Shown: piece after piece, positions 34,985 through 46,039 of the stretch
Numbering within the stretch: the first letter of the stretch is position 1
Layout of the letters: the number at the start of each line of letters is the position of its first letter
Origin: Craterostigma plantagineum
Lineage: Eukaryota > Streptophyta > Magnoliopsida > Lamiales > Linderniaceae
Direction of reading: 5' to 3'
Length of the DNA stretch: 64,000 bases
Assembly: GCA_027422505.1 (NCBI GenBank)
Contig: JAPQWV010001337.1
Location: forward strand, 31,281 to 95,280
Translations under genes and position numbers: made by a program
The notes under the pieces: generated by a model
Told to the model about the DNA's origin: nothing
The model's database searches: none
Seen by the model: the letters and a program-made list of their open reading frames with translations, nothing else

Positions 34985-36993
34985 ATGGTATCAGAGCTGA
35001 AGGTGCTAGCGAAGCAGTCAGAGCCGATGGTGTGCTCGAAGCCGACAGAGCCGATGGTGATGCTGAAATTACCAGGTGTTGGAATGCCACTCCCGCCAAA
35101 ACTCACCGAAAGTAATTACGCACGGTGGAGCGCCGAGACGAGAGCGCTACTGAAATCAGAAGGCTTATGGGAAATAGTCGAAGATGGATATTCACCCGAT
35201 ACGAAGGGGTATACAAGGCCGCAAGGAAAGACGTTGCGAGCCGCCGCCATAGAAAACGGTCTCGCGCTCCTCGTCATCTACTAGGCGTTAGATCTTACCA
35301 GTTTCGGAGCCATAGGCGCAACGAGAAAAGCCAAAGAAGCCTGGGATCTGTTGGAGAAAGCGTACAAAGACGCTGATCACACCAACCAAGTTCGGCAACA
35401 AAATCAAGGCGAACTTGAGATGGCGAAAGAAGACGACGTTATCAAGTTTCCAGAGGACGAGAAGAAGATAGAGGACGACGGCGAACGTGAAGACGACGAT
35501 GCCCTTGCCGTGTCGATAAAGCGTGATAGAGAGTACGCTGAGGATCCAACATCGGTGGTGGAAAATAAAAAAGATGAATCACCGCCTATCGCCGAGAAGG
35601 AAAAAGAAGGCGGAGCGTCAACAAAAGACGCCGGTGAAGCCACAAAGAAGGAAGAAAAATCTCCAAAGGCCGAGGATGCCGTAAAAGAAGAGAAAACGAC
35701 CGAAGCAGTCGTTGAAGTGATAAAAGAAAATATCACTCATGAAGTATCCACCACCACTCCACCAACGGAACTATCCTACGAGGCGGAGCCCTCAAAGCTC
35801 GAGAAAGAGGAAGCGGTCGAAGAAACGCCGCCACGACAACCACCTGAGAAAGTCGAGGAGATCGACGCGAAGACATCGGAAGATGCCGATGACATGAAAA
35901 ACAAGATCGCCGAATCCATGCATGCGTCGCCGGAGAAGGCTGAAGATAATGCCTACAAGGAGAACGTAAAATCTATAGAGACATACGAGACGGTGCCAAA
36001 GAAAGGCGATGCCAACAAAGAAATAAGAGAGAAGATGACGCCCAAGCAGGCTGAGGAAGCCATGCGAGGAGATAACCAGGAGCGCGACGTGAAAGAGACG
36101 ACCGACGAAGCCACGACGGAGGCCATGCGACATGTTGTCGATAAAGTCACGACACAGAAGACTGGAGAACCTACGGAGGCCAGTCCTAACGAGAAAGAAT
36201 GCGTTAACGAGGAAAAAGCGCGCCAGAAAGAAAAGGAGATAAAAGGATGGGTCGATGCGAGGAACAATCTCGAGACTTATATGAACATCTTGAGGAGCCG
36301 AACCAACGACAAGTACAAGCTCGCCGGAAAATTAGAAGCGAACGAGAAGGACGTGATCAAGACGTCGACCAAGGAGGTCCCCAAGCGGATTGGCGATAAT
36401 CAAAATATGAAGGAGAAAGAGATCGACCAAAATAGCAGAAAAGTCGCGGAAGACGTCACGAATAAGATCGATGAGCTCGTAACCAAAGAGGGGTGACTGA
36501 CGTAACCACGAAGGAAACCCTCGAGATGCCGCGATACGGAGCTAAGCGCTCAGTCGACACACCCGCAGATATTGAGTACCACAAACCCGACAGAAAAATC
36601 GCGGAGGAGGTAAAATATAAATTCGAAAGTATATTCGTGAAAAATGATGTGGAGCAATACAAAATTATCTCAATAGAGGTAATAAATAAGGAGCTTGTTA
36701 AGAAGCGCGAAGAAGCCGACAATGCCATTTTTAACGACGAGGTGACGAGCTTGAAGGACTCCGTCACAGGTGTCAAAGAAAATTACGATGATATTTATTA
36801 CGTCGCTGAAGAACCGAATCGAAGGGCAAAGACGGTCCAGGAAGGAAAACTAGAAGTAAACTTTTTGTGCTGTTTGCTGACAGGCGAGTACGACGAGATG
36901 GCAAAAATGGCGAAGATCACGAAGGAAATTATTGACGGCAAGTGGCGAGCCGCGACATATGATAGACGGAAGAGAGTTAAGTTTAAAGAATGA
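34985..36993 (+). pseudogene. Gag-leader fused to a long Lys/Glu-rich frame with an HSP70/BiP-lid-like segment
   Basis: The ATG at 34985 overlaps the primer site. The first 99 codons include LTESNYARWSAETRALLKSE, the Copia gag N-terminal pattern, and stop at TAG 35282-35284. The same frame continues for 404 more codons to TGA at 36494-36496. AKEAWDLLEKAYK finishes the gag motif, then comes a highly charged Lys/Glu/Thr-rich tract. Near 36200-36480 there is a segment with VDARNNLETY, DKYKLAGKLEANEKD and GDNQNMKEKE. This matches the helical lid of plant BiP (DARNSLETY, KLADKLE, DNQNAEKE patterns) in order and spacing. After the stop, an open frame shifted by one base reads to 36993 with no family that I recognise. 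The tract length and low stop density suggest that coding was kept until recently. I call it pseudogenic because of the TAG and the shift, but readthrough cannot be excluded. Confidence 0.7.
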
Positions 36994-37029
36994 CGAAAGA
37001 TCCGAGGCATTGAGATTAAGGGGGGAATT

Positions 37030-37530
37030 TGTTGACTAATCTCAATGCCCAAGTGATATTGACTACAAACAATAAAGACAATACATACAAGAATATCACG
37101 CATGAATCTACAGCCATCATGGAAGACTATGAATTGGAAAAAAGAAGAAAAAAACAAAAGAGTAAATTTTATAGCCGCCAAAGGAGAGATATGCGCATGA
37201 TTCATTGTTATCCTCTTGCCTTATCATGTGTAATATATACCTATATATATGTGCATCTGTATGAAGTAGAAAGGGGGTGAGTGGAGAGAAAAGGCACAAA
37301 GTGTCGTGTGTGAGTGTGTGGAAAGTAAGAGAAAAAGGAGAAAAAAAGGAGTGTTTGAGTCCGTGAGTTTGTGTGTAGTACAGTGAGTGAAAAGGCAATC
37401 TGCCTAAATCTGTTTGTATCAGAAATAGAAATAGAAGAAGAGCTTCGTCCCTCTGTTAGAAAATATTTGTTTCTCCACTCACACAACAAACATTCGTTCC
37501 TCCTCACATATATAAAAAAATAAAACAACA
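37030..37530 (+). repeat. 3' LTR of the young retrotransposon
   Basis: Starts right after the polypurine tract and ends at the ataat duplication. Confidence 0.95.
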
Positions 37531-37717
37531 ATAATAAATATATATCACATATATTTAATGTCAGGCCAACCCGCCCTGACTCGCCTCAACCAGCGGCCCA
37601 AGCGGGCTGGCCCGTTTCGGCCCGCTACTAAACGGGCCTGTAATTGGCCAACCCACCCGCCTATTTTTCATGGCAGGCGGGCCAACCTGACAGGCTCGGC
37701 CCGTTTTGATGGCTCTA

Positions 37718-38161
37718 TTCATTTCTAACTAATGTTTTGTAATTCTTTTTCGGCCTCTTCACTAAAAATATAATATTTTAAATTCTATTACTATTATAAA
37801 AGAGTGAATCCACGGTTTTGTAGCCAGTTTCATGTAGGTATTAGGTCAGCTTTATTACCAAATATCATTTAATAAATATCAACTAATTATGACATGACAT
37901 ATACATTGCAACGGGGAAGTCTTTCATTAATTTAAAACCATATTAAATATTTAATCACTTACAAGTGTGGGAAGGAGTATATCTCATGTCTAATTAATAA
38001 TATTGCCCATTGAAAAATAAAAATAATATTACAAAACTATTGATATTACCATGGCAACCACTATGTACGATCTTCAAATGGTGATAGCTTTTCATAATCC
38101 CGCCCTTTTCTCGGCTCCTCGAAAAGGCTTAATCCCCAATGAAGCTCATCAGTTAGGCTCC
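37718..38161. other. Intergenic DNA, no feature seen
   Basis: AT-rich, no open frame of note and no clear repeat ends. Confidence 0.5.
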
Positions 38162-38474
38162 TTATGTAATTACAGTATAATATTTGTTTATGGGTTTGTT
38201 GATTAGTTTTTTCCTATGTACATTTCGTTCGTTGTTTGGCTCCTTATTTACTTTGTTCTTTTGAGCTCTATATAAGGCTACGACGCGCTCCTTCTCTGCG
38301 TCGGCAGTTGGTGGCCTCGACCTGTGCGTGCTCGGCGTGAGTGGTGGCCTCAGCCACCTTGCCCTTGAACTTAGCCTCGGTGAGTTCGACCTAGCTGGAT
38401 TTGCGCGTTGGTTCAGCCTTTGCTGCGGGAGTGCGCAAATCGACACCGACGGTTTTCTTCGCTTTCGTTACCAT
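38162..38474 (-). pseudogene. Possible coiled-coil protein relic
   Basis: From ATG at 38474 the minus strand reads a Lys/Ala/Thr-rich start (MVTKAKKTVGVDLRT) with a stop, then EAKFKGKVAEATTHAEHAQV. In the next frame ADAEKERVVALYRAQKNK continues toward 38200. Together they look like one heptad-rich helix broken by a stop and a shift. I do not recognise the gene; it could be a retroelement gag leader or a host fragment. Confidence 0.35.
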
Positions 38475-39394
38475 AAATGTTTAACAATTAGATTTCTCAC
38501 AAACGATTACACGACCACACATTTGAACTAACGTGTTTTCAATGGTAAATATTGTTTGTGCTCAAATCATGTCCCTATTGAAAGTCTAAGCAACTTTATT
38601 GACCTTAAAGATAAATAAGAATATATACATGTATTACTCTTGCTTGGTTCCATTGAATCAGCAAGGCGATAGCTACTAAGTTCATCTTGGAAAAGATTGT
38701 TGAAGATGGAAACCCAACTATCAATTGCAGTAATAAGTTTCTTAACGTATTTCGATGCACAATATTCAATTATTATACAATTCCTAATCGCCAATCGGGC
38801 TACAATCTACTCATAGCCGCACAACGGCGGCCATCGTCATCTAGTAATAAATCATGATAGTAAACTACAATCAATATTTTATATAACATTCGTTCGATCA
38901 TTATTTGAATCATTTATCAAAACGAGTGTGTATCCAAGATAAATATAATTTTTAAAGAATTTGTCTACTCCTTCGGCTCGTACGCAAAGCAGAATATGGT
39001 TGATGCATTCAAGTCAATTCATCTACTGGAATCATGACAATGAAGGCAATATACGGGCTGAAGTAGAATCAAATCAGAAGCAAAAGGTGATGAGTTTAGT
39101 AGGTTTCTTCAGAACCTCAGTGACTAGCTGTGTTGCGGTGCTGCTGTTCTATTGCATGGAAAGGGCTGGATTGGCCATGGATTAGGACAAGAGCGACCGA
39201 AAGATATCTAAGGGGACATAGGGAAATTCTTACGAGTTTCTATTCGGAAACTTTATAGCAACAAGGGATATGATCGTGGGAAAGGAGCATCAAAGATAGT
39301 AGGCGATGGTCGTGGTTTCATAACATATTGCAGTCTGAATAATCCCAGGAAAAACAAACACAAACGACAACAAAACAAACAGATTCATATCAAA
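38475..39394. other. Intergenic DNA, 3' flank of the gene at 39395
   Basis: No convincing gene. Short frames at 38567-38794 and 38961-39185 lack recognisable features. Confidence 0.45.
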
Positions 39395-40051
39395 TCATTT
39401 CTTGATTCTCCTACCACCAACAGATCTCTCACCGTTGACCATCATCGAAGAGGGCAAACGGATCATCGAAGGCTTACCATTCTTACCATCCTTGCTGTGA
39501 CTCCTCAAGGAATACCTCAAAGAAGAGGAAGGAGGACAAGCCTGAAGCTGAACCTCCCTTCTTGGAGTAGAAGCAGCCACCTTAACACCAATAGAACTCA
39601 CCAATCTGCTGCTCGCCTCCTTCTTCTTGCACGAATCAGCCCTCACACCAAGGCCATAGCAGCCATCAGTAGACTGACGCCTCTTCCTCTCCAGCCTCTC
39701 ATTTCTTCTAGCCGAATACTCGTCGTAGAGCCTTCCCCTCTCGAACAGAAGTCCCGCCGCGCCGAGATCTACGCCGGAGGCCGCGGCCTGACGATCCTCG
39801 GCGGCGCCGAACTCCTGGCGGACCATCTTCGCGAGGGCGACCAATTCGCAGGAGATGGATTGGTACTCGGGACGAATAACGCCCGATTTCCCCAAATCCT
39901 GGCGGCACGGCGTCTGAGATGATTTCCCGAGCGATGTGTTGTTGTTGTTTGGGGGATCGGCGATGGGATGGAGTGGCTTGCGCCGGGAACGGAGCATGAT
40001 CGGCGATCTCGTCGGTAGAGGCGGCTTGTTGCTTGACCTAAGCGTCACCAT
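39395..40051 (-). CDS. Small basic plant protein of unknown function, 218 aa, intronless
   Basis: A single open frame from ATG 40051 to TGA, with coding-like GC content well above its flanks. The N-terminus is Ser/Arg/Pro-rich (LPTRSPIMLRSRRKP). A central helical block contains SISCELVALAKMVRQEFG and then LFERGRLYDEYSARRNERL, followed by RKRRQ, a likely nuclear-type basic patch. The C-terminus is Ser/Arg-rich and ends GRRIKK. There is no signal peptide, membrane segment or catalytic motif. The central block looks like those of uncharacterised single-exon plant proteins I have seen, but I cannot name a family. The antisense strand also has a 141-codon frame (39497-39922), which I treat as a shadow because its composition shows no protein-like pattern. 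Confidence 0.72.
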   Translation of the reverse strand: MVTLRSSNKPPLPTRSPIMLRSRRKPLHPIADPPNNNNTSLGKSSQTPCRQDLGKSGVIRPEYQSISCELVALAKMVRQEFGAAEDRQAAASGVDLGAAGLLFERGRLYDEYSARRNERLERKRRQSTDGCYGLGVRADSCKKKEASSRLVSSIGVKVAASTPRREVQLQACPPSSSLRYSLRSHSKDGKNGKPSMIRLPSSMMVNGERSVGGRRIKK

Positions 40052-40843
40052 TTGGTCGTCGTCTGAGAAATGCAGAAATTTGGGGAAGATGATGGCATAT
40101 AAAGGGGAAAGCGGGGAAAATCTTGAGAGAATCGCCGTTCTTTATTGTTGCACCGTTTTGTATATGGAATGCTTTTTTCAAATTGCAGGAATTTAGGGTC
40201 TGATTGAATTTCAAACGAGGAGAGGAGCGTGCTGCTAACGGTAATAAGATTCTTTTTCAAATTAATAAATGGGCCAATTGGAAATTATGGGACCGTTTCA
40301 GGCCTACTGTTTTAATGAACCATCGCTATCGCAAATTATATATCACTTTTACGATAATGCAATTACTGGTATTTTTTCGGTATGGCTATAGATTTTAATA
40401 GGTAAAACTATAATATATATATATATAAATATAGTTTAATTTTATTTATCATTTAAAAGAATAAATATAAATTAGGATAAATTTAAAGGATATAATAGTA
40501 ATTTTGCTGGTTGACACAACAATCAATTTGAGAGCAATTGTCATAAGGCTCTTAATGTTTTGTGTGTGGATTCTGATTGCGGAACGGTGTATGTGTTTCC
40601 TCGTAAATGCTAAAATGGGTTGGCATGTTCAGATACTCGGGATTCTATTTGAAATACCATTTTCTTTAAAATCATCCGTTTGGAGTTGAACGAATTTTGA
40701 TTCTGGTTTCGTCCCAATCTTAGGATAACTCAAACGTTTTTTTCATTTGTTTAAGTTTGGAATTCGATGATAAATGGTCCGTTCATAGAAAAACCCTAAC
40801 ATTTAATTAGTTTCCATAATGATATTGACGATGATAATAATAA
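40052..40843. other. Upstream region of the 39395-40051 gene and AT-rich spacer
   Basis: Contains the presumed promoter of the minus-strand gene (about 40052-40260) and an AT-rich stretch with a (TA)n run near 40411-40425. No other feature. Confidence 0.4.
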
Positions 40844-41135
40844 TCTATATATATAAAAGATGGATATGTACTCTCATTAGAGTGACACGTCATCGGCACA
40901 AAGCTCCTCCATCCGACACCTCAGCAGAATTCATTTTTGAACTATTAAAGTTGGTTGGGATGAAGAGGTTGTTATAGAATCCATATACCAAATATTAAAT
41001 AATACGTTTGTTTTAGATTAAAGGAGAGCAGCTGAACAGTCTCTCTGACGAGCCATCTAAGGGAATTTTCTGATAAGATGAAATACTTACGAAATACACA
41101 AGAATAATAAGATGCGATGCAACCTCAAATTAGTA

Positions 41136-41162
41136 AATGGCACAGCACGGGCTACACCTAGA
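41136..41162 (+). repeat. Helitron 3'-end-like fragment
   Basis: agcacgggctacacctag resembles the last bases of a Helitron (GCACGGG, then CTAG) but lacks the first arm of the hairpin. A sister fragment is at 41652-41682 (agcatgggctacacctag). Confidence 0.45.
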
Positions 41163-41651
41163 TGGCGTTGGCATCAAGGTGGATTCTTTTCCCACCTAAG
41201 TTATATCTCAATTACCTTGACGCAAAGGGATTCATTAGATACATTTCATTTATCATTTGCAGAGAGCCGAATTGTTACGAAGCTAACAAATTCCTGCTCT
41301 GAAGTTGATTTTTTTTTTTTAATCGTAGCAGTTTCATTTGAAAGTTGGGTTTAGGAAAAGTGTTATTGCGTTGGATTATTTCCCTTTCTTATTTTACATT
41401 TTTCCTAGTGATAATTTGTGGGATTGTGAGAGTTTCATCTATTTATTAATGGACTTTTTTTTAACTATTCTTCTTATAATATTCCAGCATTGATCAAAGG
41501 GAATAATCGGGTGATGACTGCTCATTCTGGGTATGATCACCTTGATTTCATTGGTAAATCTTGGCCGAGATATTGTTGCTGACTGCTTCGAATTTATAAA
41601 TGATCAATAGAAGTTAGGAATTGCACAACTGATTTATAAATGGAACTGTTA

Positions 41652-41682
41652 GTAGATGGCGTAGCATGGGCTACACCTAGAT
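41652..41682 (+). repeat. Second Helitron 3'-end-like fragment
   Basis: Contains gtagcatgggctacacctag, like the fragment near 41140, with one substitution in the hairpin arm. The duplicated ends suggest older Helitron pieces inside the present element. Confidence 0.45.
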
Positions 41683-43123
41683 GCTACAACGAAATTTCCA
41701 TATAAATTGATTAGCATGTTGTATTTCATACTTTTGATTCATTCTTCTGACAATGTAAAGCCAACGGACATAAAATTAACAAGGGAGTTCCATAGTCTTG
41801 CAATTAAGCATAAATATGAAAACTCCATTGTCTTACGATGTACGAAACCTTTTGTTTTCCAAAGATGCTGTTATGTTATTTATAATATCTGACAATAAAT
41901 CACTTTCTTCTCAGATCCATTCGCTGCATTCATCAATTCAACTGCATTTGATGACATCATACAAGAAATTCATGAAAACAACCATGGCTTGATCCAAGAG
42001 AACAACGAAAGCTCTTTTAGCTAATGAAATCACCTCCTTCGCCTACGTCAATATGCTCTCATCATCATCTTCTCCGCCGGCACCATGCTTTCGTCTTGAG
42101 CATTTGACGATTTTTCATTGGGTTATAGCTGTAATGGCAGTTTCGTAATATTAGTAAGTAGCAACTATACTGAAAGTATTTGGCATCCCAGCAATATGAG
42201 GCACACGAAACTGCATTAAGTTCGTGCAGAGAAGCATTGGCAGCAAACGAAACAAGCCCTTGAACTTCACCTTTCGGCCTAAATCTGATAGCTTTTCGAG
42301 TCTAAAAAATCAAGTCTTGATAAGGAGACTATGCAGCAAAGGAGATTTGCAGGTATGGTTTGTTTTACAATTAATTTAGCTTTCATTTGTTGTGTGAATT
42401 CCTAAGCTTTGGTTAAATGTTTGCTTATTATGTCAAAAGATGAAAAAGAGCATGTAAGCAAGGTTGAACTCTTCTTCGTCGTCTTTTTCAAGTATGTTGT
42501 CTACACTCTAAGCGAAAGCCGCGCGCTTCAGTGCAGAAGAGAGAAAAGAGAGGATTCATAAGTCCAGATCAAAAAGGACAAGGAGAAACTTTAACAGGAC
42601 TATAAAGGTTGTGGGTTATATGCAATATGATATTTGTTTATTTATCGTATTAGTTTGAGAATATATATATATATATGTAATAATATAGTATGCATGTATA
42701 AAGGCATTAGCGGAGACAGGCCAACGATACATTATAGGTTTGCAAGAAATGATGAGGCTGTCGTTAATACGATTATTTCTAAAGGATCATCATCAGTGTC
42801 TCATATATATGAAGATGACGATGATAGTAGGGTAATATTCTTTTTGAAGTTCTTTTCTTTATCAACTATTAATATTTAATGATCGTATCACAACTGTATA
42901 ATGACGACCTAAGAAAATGCTAGAATGGTTATAACATGTGCATGCTTGATAGCAAAGAATAGTTGGGCGGCATAACACTACAAAGTCCAACGTTACCATT
43001 ACATTAGAATAATGAAATAAACATCTCTTGATTTTAGTGATGCTATGACATCGTTGAGAGAAGAAAAACTCACGAGGTATGAGGAAGAAGAGTTTGGTGG
43101 AATCTATGCCGCGAATGATAACT

Positions 43124-43489
43124 AATGATATGGTGGTCACCTTATGTGAGCACCTTATATGGGCACCTGCTGATTTGGCACCGATTTGTGCCAAATCAGC
43201 ATGCCATTTCAACATCAATTGTGATGTGGTATTAATCAACACATTTTAGGTGTCATAGATCGACATATATGATGCTGATGTGGCATGTTTACGTGGTATA
43301 TATCAAGGTCACACAACAAGTGCCACATAAGACGTAAACATGCCACATCAGCATCATATGTGTCGAACACCTAAAATGTTTTGATTAATGCCACATCACA
43401 ATTGATGTTGAAATGACATGCTGATTTGGCAGGTGCCAAATCAGCAGGTGCCCATATAAGGTGCTCACATAAGGTGAGCACCATATCAT

Positions 43490-43490
<1 letters not shown>
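43124..43490. mobile_element. Foldback element, arms of about 160 bp
   Basis: The left end AATGATATGGTGGTCACC and right end GGTGAGCACCATATCATT are inverted. Pairing continues almost to the centre near 43307 (for example gcacctgctgatttggcac against gtgccaaatcagcaggtgc). Each arm itself holds a shorter inverted repeat of tgatttggcac. No coding frame. A (CT)n(AT)n microsatellite starts at its right end. Confidence 0.9.
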
Positions 43491-43526
<36 letters not shown>

Positions 43527-43528
43527 TA
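43489..43528. repeat. (CT)n(AT)n microsatellite
   Basis: A run of ct dinucleotides passes into a run of at dinucleotides. Confidence 0.95.
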
Positions 43529-44333
43529 GCATAACTTAAGGGCTAATTCTTGATAAGATCGTGGGTAAACTTTTTAAAACCGAACCATTATAAGACCGTG
43601 AACTTGCGCTCGCGAGGTAGGAGAAACGACTACGAACTTACGTTACTGATGCAATTGTTGGGATATTGCAATGACCTGTAGAAACGAGCAATGTAAAAAC
43701 TCTGCAATTGTTGGGATATTGCAACAATTTGTTTGCCTTGTAAAAAATTCAACAAAACTAAGACTGCGATTGTTCTGATGCCCTATGTAATATTCACATA
43801 TGTATATTATACGAAGCTATTTGACATTTTATTTTGTTCTTATTGCCATACAAAATGAAAATTATTAATAACCATTTAAATATGTAATATGACAGCCGTT
43901 TTACGGTTTAGGATTTATGGTTTAGTGTTTAGGATTTAGGATTTTTACGGTAATAAGAAGCATTGTTAGAAAATATTTGTTTTGTTTCTCATCGGATAAC
44001 AAAAACCTCAAGGTACGGATCAATCAACAAAATCTGGTTCTTGATCGAGTCTAGACATCGAATAACTTGCTATTGAGAGTACTAAAATTATAAAGCAATA
44101 GGGTCTGACGGGTTTGGCGGGCCAAATCCTGCTTATTCGAGGTTTAACACGGGGTAGGGTGACTTTCTCTTGAGACATGGTGTGGCATGCCCCGAATTCG
44201 TTACAAAATAATTGGAAAATGTCTCATGTCTTGCTAAATCCGCTTCAGATGGTAGCTAACTAATAATATTGTTTCGGATAACGATATTAACATTAACAAA
44301 ATATAACCCGTGCGTAGCACGGGCAACACCCAG

Positions 44334-45258
44334 TAATTATAAAAATAACAGTTAAAGAAAACACGTTGTAAAATTGATCACAAATGTGGATTTCGAAATG
44401 CTAATGCTTATCAAACAATGAAATTTGTATTTGATATTCAGTTTCGAAATTCAGAATTTAAAATTACGCGATTATGTTCAAACGCACAAATCCAAACGCA
44501 TTCTAAGAAACTCGATAGAAGTATCTGTAAGATGATTTGTGTTTCTATTCAATAGAAGCTGCTTTTTGTATGCTTGATTTTCTCTCATTGCTTGATTCGC
44601 TTTAGAAGTTGATATCTTTTATTTTCTTCATTTGCAATTTGAGCAATGAATGTCACGTATAAAAGTGTGCCTTCATGGTACATCAATTTTCATTAATTTC
44701 ATGTTAGTGTCACTAGAGAATGAATCTTGATCAAGTTACGTAATGTCGTTTAGATGTTGATTGATTAGCCACATCCGCTAAACTTTCCAAGTGTGTGCTA
44801 CATGTTTTTGTATTAGTTGATAATGATATTGTCCATTTTTAGATCATATTAATCATAATTTCTTTTTCTACCGGCAGGTTAACCACTCTACTGTATACTT
44901 TTCTATTTGATGATTTTAGATTTCATTATGGCAATCTTTATCAAATCACATCTGATCATCGACCGTTGTTAATGCTTTCCCCAATAAAATTGAGAAACAT
45001 GCCTATAAATTACTTTGTTGAGTAATCTTAAATTTCCAAATTATTGCATTAGTTACTAAACTATCCAATTTCCCTCGTTATTCGCATGTGCGTTTCTGTG
45101 AGATTACATCTAACTACACCTACCGTCTCAAGTGTGTCAAAAGACATCCCATCAGTGTGAGACTGCATAACTAACCCCTTACTTCTTGTTATTTCCCAAT
45201 TCTTCTCACAAACTCTAAACTCAATCATATTTAATCTCATTTTCGAAAATTTCATTTA
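44334..45258. other. Intergenic DNA, no gene seen
   Basis: AT-rich. Near 44380-44504 there is sequence like the right half of the GCGTTTGGATT-type MITE (ends aaatccaaacgcattc), without its left partner. Confidence 0.4.
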
Positions 45259-45500
45259 TGGCTTGTTTGGTTCATGGGTTTAGTTTTTTAAGTGTGGATT
45301 TAGCATATGTTTAAATTGTTTGGTTCATAAGTATAAATATTACCTTAAACTCATGCCACCGAGTTTAATAAGCACACCCCATCACATGTGTTTATTTAAA
45401 CCTATTAACCAAACACACATTTTTATACTCATTAATCTGACTTATATAAATCTTACTAATTTAAACCCCCTAAATATAAACTTATGGACCAAACGAGCAC
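45259..45500. mobile_element. Tourist-like (PIF/Harbinger) MITE, 242 bp
   Basis: It has ends TGGCTTGTTTGGTTCATGG and TATGGACCAAACGAGCAC and is flanked by TTA on both sides (45256-45258 and 45501-45503), the PIF/Harbinger target. Internal copies of ggttcataag/accaaacac repeat the end sequence. Confidence 0.82.
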
Positions 45501-45900
45501 TTAGGGTAGCAAAATCCCATTTTTGAACAAAGGATAGAGAGAGTTGAGATGAAAGAACGACTGAACAAGGTTTTAATATATATTCTTGCGTCTCCTTCCG
45601 ACCAAACCACATTTGAATCAATAGTAATATTTGTTGTCTAGTTATATTTATCAAATAAATACGATAACATACAATGTAACATTGAACTTGATATCGTACT
45701 TTTTTCATAATATCGATAATATTCCTTTATATTTTGTCATTAATTTTTTTCCCCGCAAATTTTCAAGTTTAGCGGTTCTTTTGAAATAAAATTTATCGTT
45801 TCAGGCCCCAAGATAAGTCTCATTTAGATCTTAGGATCATGTCAGAAAATTCATAGTTTTAAGAACCCGATGTCTGTAGAACCATTTAAGTGTTCTGTTG

Positions 45901-46039
45901 TACCACTTCGCCGTACCGCTTCATGGATCTACAATACCACTTCATGGATCTACAGTACTACTTAATGGGACTACTGTAACACTTCATTGTTCTGAAATAC
46001 CACATCATTGTTCTCCGATACCAGGTCATATATACACTG
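45901..46039. repeat. 21-bp tandem repeat, six units plus a partial one
   Basis: Units at 45914, 45935, 45956, 45977, 45998 and 46019 all start ta(c/a) and share the pattern taccacttcatggatctacaa, getting more diverged to the right. A partial unit is at 45901-45913. The period is exactly 21 throughout. There is no continuous gene around it. Confidence 0.9.

Larger units (their letters stand above)
34481..37530 (+). mobile_element. Young Copia-type LTR retrotransposon with captured host-like sequence
   Basis: The LTRs are 34481-34982 (502 bp) and 37030-37530 (501 bp), both TGTTGAC...CAACA, with target duplication ataat on both sides (34476-34480 and 37531-37535). The primer site is TGGTATCAGAGC at 34986-34997 and the polypurine tract is aaggggggaatt at 37018-37029. 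By eye the LTRs differ by two substitutions (34692/37241, and the gtgcc/gtgtc site near 34755/37304) and one missing A in a run, so insertion is recent. It has a gag N-terminus but no protease, integrase or reverse transcriptase, and needs a helper. Confidence 0.95.
34177..37717. mobile_element. hAT-like MITE hosting a younger LTR retrotransposon
   Basis: The ends TAGAGCTGTCTGGGC (34177) and GATGGCTCTA (to 37717) are inverted. The flanks gtcgtttc and ttcatttc match at 6 of 8 positions, a worn 8-bp duplication. Subterminal words are gggccaacc/gggctggccc. Without the inserted retrotransposon the element is about 490 bp. Its near end lies 127 bp upstream of the NAPRT start codon. Confidence 0.75.
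40844..44333 (+). mobile_element. Non-autonomous Helitron, about 3.5 kb
   Basis: The 5' end is TCTATATATATAAAAGATGG after an A. The 3' end has the hairpin CCCGTGC-gta-GCACGGG (44307-44323) ten bases before a terminal CCAG, followed by T. Insertion between A and T without duplication is the Helitron rule. The last four bases are CCAG rather than CTAG. It shares its 5' end style with the Helitron at 50685. No Rep/helicase frame was found. The interior includes a foldback element (43124-43490) and Helitron-end-like pieces. It could be a composite of two elements. Confidence 0.75.

Noticed and set aside
35404..36267. Antisense frames rich in Ser/Phe/Leu
   Set aside because: Reverse complement of the Lys/Glu-rich retrotransposon frame.
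36493..36993. Independent gene beginning with GTG
   Set aside because: Plant genes do not normally start with GTG; it is better read as the shifted continuation of the retrotransposon frame.
43895..43950. Interstitial telomere-like tttaggattta run
   Set aside because: Irregular and short, with no exact TTTAGGG unit; probably chance or simple duplication.
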